From Ekhidna sp. (GTDB lineage Bacteria > Bacteroidota > Bacteroidia > Cytophagales > Cyclobacteriaceae), in contig JABSPG010000200.1 in the NCBI GenBank assembly GCA_013214445.1, positions 1 through 7,095 on the forward strand: a stretch of DNA of 7,095 nt, given 5' to 3'. The notes under the pieces were generated by a model that searched no databases, was not told the origin of the DNA, and was given only the letters and a program-made list of their open reading frames with translations. The translations under genes and the position numbers were made by a program. Below are positions 5,531 through 7,095 of this stretch, in pieces. The stretch's first letter is position 1. Each line of letters opens with the position of its first letter.

Positions 5531-7095
5531 ATGCCACTCAATGTTCTCACCGGTACATTAGGTATAAAAAGAGCTGCACATTTACTGCACAGAACTTGTT
5601 TGGGAGGTTCAATTTCTGAAATTGATGCCTTCGCTGCTCTCACTCCACAGGAAGCAATTGACCAATTGTTTAGTTCAGACTTGCCCAATCCTGTTTTACC
5701 CATTGACCCTTTGACCAGTCAAGAGTGGATCACAAGCGGTAATGCACAAAGTGAAAATTTTGAATTAGATCGCTATTTTCTAGCCTGGCATATCGGACAA
5801 ATGCTAGGGAATGAAATAGATGAAACTGTAAAACTGCCTTATATCTTTAGAGAACGTTTGGTCTATTTCTTTCATACCCACTTCACAACTAAGAGGTCCG
5901 TTGTAAACAGCTCAAGAGCGCTATATCATCAGCAAGCTTTATTCAGGCTATTTGCTTTTGATAAAGAAGACATTGTAATCCCACCTGAGGACCCTGAAGA
6001 TCCAGCGTCTGAAGAAACAATTGTTCCCAGAAATTTCAATCAGCTTACAAAAAAAATAAGCGTAGACAATGCCATGTTGGTATTTCTGGATGGACGTCTC
6101 AATGTGAAAGGCAGCCCAAATGAAAATTATGCAAGGGAACTGTTAGAACTCTATGCCGCCGGCAGAGGACTGGAAGGTAATGTCCCAGAACCTGAATTTG
6201 ATGGTGACTACTTCTACTTTACAGAAACAGATGTTCAGGAAGGAGCGAAGGTATTGTCAGGATTCAACATCGATGGGAATTTCAGCAACATCGATGAAGA
6301 GACAGGTATACCACGAGGTGTGGTAAGAGGAGGCAATACAGCATCAAGTCATGAAGAGGGCGTAAAGACATTCAGTTCAAGATTAGGAAATAGCACAGTA
6401 ACTCCTGATAGTGAACTAGAAATTGCTGGCAACCCTACAGAGGCTAGTGTATTGGATGAAATCAGTCAGTTCGTTGATATCATTTACGAACAAGATGAAA
6501 CAGCAATTCATATATGCCGAGAAGTGTATCGCTTTTTTGTCTATCATAAAATAGATGCAGCACTTCAGGATGACATCATCACTGAAATGGCAGAGATTTT
6601 TCGAGCAAATGAGTTCAAAATTCAACCCGTTTTAGAAGCATTATTTACCAGTCAGCACTTCTACGAGGCAGAGACTGGATCTGATGACAATAACTTTGGC
6701 AGCATCATAAAGTCTCCAGTGGATATGGTTCTTGGATTCATGCGAAACTTTGAGATCAGTCTTCCAAATTATGAAAGTGACTTGGAGAACTACTACGAAT
6801 TTTCGATTGGCCTATTGCGAGAAATTGAGCTGCAAGGCATGGACTACTATGAACCGTTTGAAGTCGCAGGATATGCCGCCTATCATCAGTTTCCAATTTT
6901 CAATAGAAGCTGGATTACCACAAACTACCTGACAAATAGATACAACTTTGTCCAGAATTCACTTTCAGATGGCACTAATATGGAAATGGGACAAGTGAAC
7001 GTATTCGACTTTGTGGTTCGGAATTTTGACATGGGTGTGATCAGAAATGCAAATGATTTCATCATAGCTGCGGCAGAGTACTTTTTACCAATATC
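5531..7095 (+). CDS. DUF1800 family protein, 5' part (3' end outside window)
   Basis: 521 codons are open to the right edge without a stop. The ATG at 5531 is the first start after an in-frame TAA at 5516-5518. Motifs follow PF08811 (DUF1800) in order. AAHLLHRTCLGGS at 15-27 matches the HLLxRxxFG region. ERLVYFFHTHFTT is around 107-120 with His115 and His117. VDNAMLVFLDG is followed by NVKGSPNENYARELLELY, with NENYARELLELY at 197-208, the family's most conserved stretch. FTETDVQEGAKVLSGF starts at about 230, and HEEGVKTF is at 274-281. HICREVYRFFV is followed by IIKSPVDMVLG at 392-402. The late PPNVAGW-like hallmark is replaced by EPFEVAGY (441-448), followed by YHQFP and SWITTNYLTNR. About 17 acidic, Pro-rich extra residues (IPPEDPEDPASEE, near 146-160) interrupt the segment before VDNAMLVFLDG. 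No signal peptide is seen at this start. The function of DUF1800 is not established; members usually precede a DUF1501 (sulfatase-like) gene, which would lie beyond the window. Confidence 0.9.
   Translation, partial: MPLNVLTGTLGIKRAAHLLHRTCLGGSISEIDAFAALTPQEAIDQLFSSDLPNPVLPIDPLTSQEWITSGNAQSENFELDRYFLAWHIGQMLGNEIDETVKLPYIFRERLVYFFHTHFTTKRSVVNSSRALYHQQALFRLFAFDKEDIVIPPEDPEDPASEETIVPRNFNQLTKKISVDNAMLVFLDGRLNVKGSPNENYARELLELYAAGRGLEGNVPEPEFDGDYFYFTETDVQEGAKVLSGFNIDGNFSNIDEETGIPRGVVRGGNTASSHEEGVKTFSSRLGNSTVTPDSELEIAGNPTEASVLDEISQFVDIIYEQDETAIHICREVYRFFVYHKIDAALQDDIITEMAEIFRANEFKIQPVLEALFTSQHFYEAETGSDDNNFGSIIKSPVDMVLGFMRNFEISLPNYESDLENYYEFSIGLLREIELQGMDYYEPFEVAGYAAYHQFPIFNRSWITTNYLTNRYNFVQNSLSDGTNMEMGQVNVFDFVVRNFDMGVIRNANDFIIAAAEYFLPI

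Noticed and set aside
6416..6932. Short open frames on both strands inside the right-hand 1.5 kb
   Set aside because: They overlap the continuous DUF1800 frame that starts at 5531 and has motif support along its length.
1..7095. Mobile element, CRISPR array, tRNA or riboswitch
   Set aside because: I looked for transposase motifs, terminal repeats, regularly spaced repeats, cloverleaf-like segments and conserved riboswitch cores, and saw none.

Overview
This window reads as ordinary chromosomal DNA from a Bacteroidota bacterium, most likely a marine or free-living Cytophagales relative. That placement is inference. It rests on moderately AT-rich DNA, start sites without clear Shine-Dalgarno sequences, a TAnnTTTG-like element in front of the lipoamide dehydrogenase gene, and a DUF1800 protein of the kind common in that phylum. 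I see no tRNA, rRNA, CRISPR array, insertion sequence, integrase, phage gene or defence system.

Left part (1-960): the 3' portion of a stand-alone homoserine dehydrogenase without a C-terminal ACT domain. It converges on lpd, and a strong GC-rich hairpin lies between the two genes. The hairpin's T-run is on the lpd side, so it ends lpd transcription and may stop both genes.

Middle (957-4407) is all on the minus strand. In transcription order it holds a multi-pass membrane protein resembling GT-C glycosyltransferases; a small exported protein with a signal peptide; a short Ser/Gly/Arg-rich reading frame in the same frame as that protein and separated from it by one TAA; and lpd, the E3 subunit of 2-oxoacid dehydrogenase complexes. 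The two small reading frames may be one gene split by a nonsense codon. This is the most unusual spot in the window.

Right part (4558-7095) is on the plus strand: a complete FabG-type 3-oxoacyl-ACP reductase with its own hairpin terminator, then a DUF1800 protein that runs off the right edge with 521 codons visible. The DUF1800 frame has no stop in the window.

The genes do not form a single pathway. Homoserine dehydrogenase (Asp-family amino acids), Lpd (central carbon metabolism) and FabG (fatty acid synthesis) are housekeeping genes. The glycosyltransferase-like protein, the small exported protein and the DUF1800 protein are envelope-related or uncharacterised. Nothing I can see supports a new multi-gene system. 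The points worth checking are the split small gene, a TTGATCAAA word shared by two intergenic regions, and the diverged hallmark motif of the DUF1800 protein.
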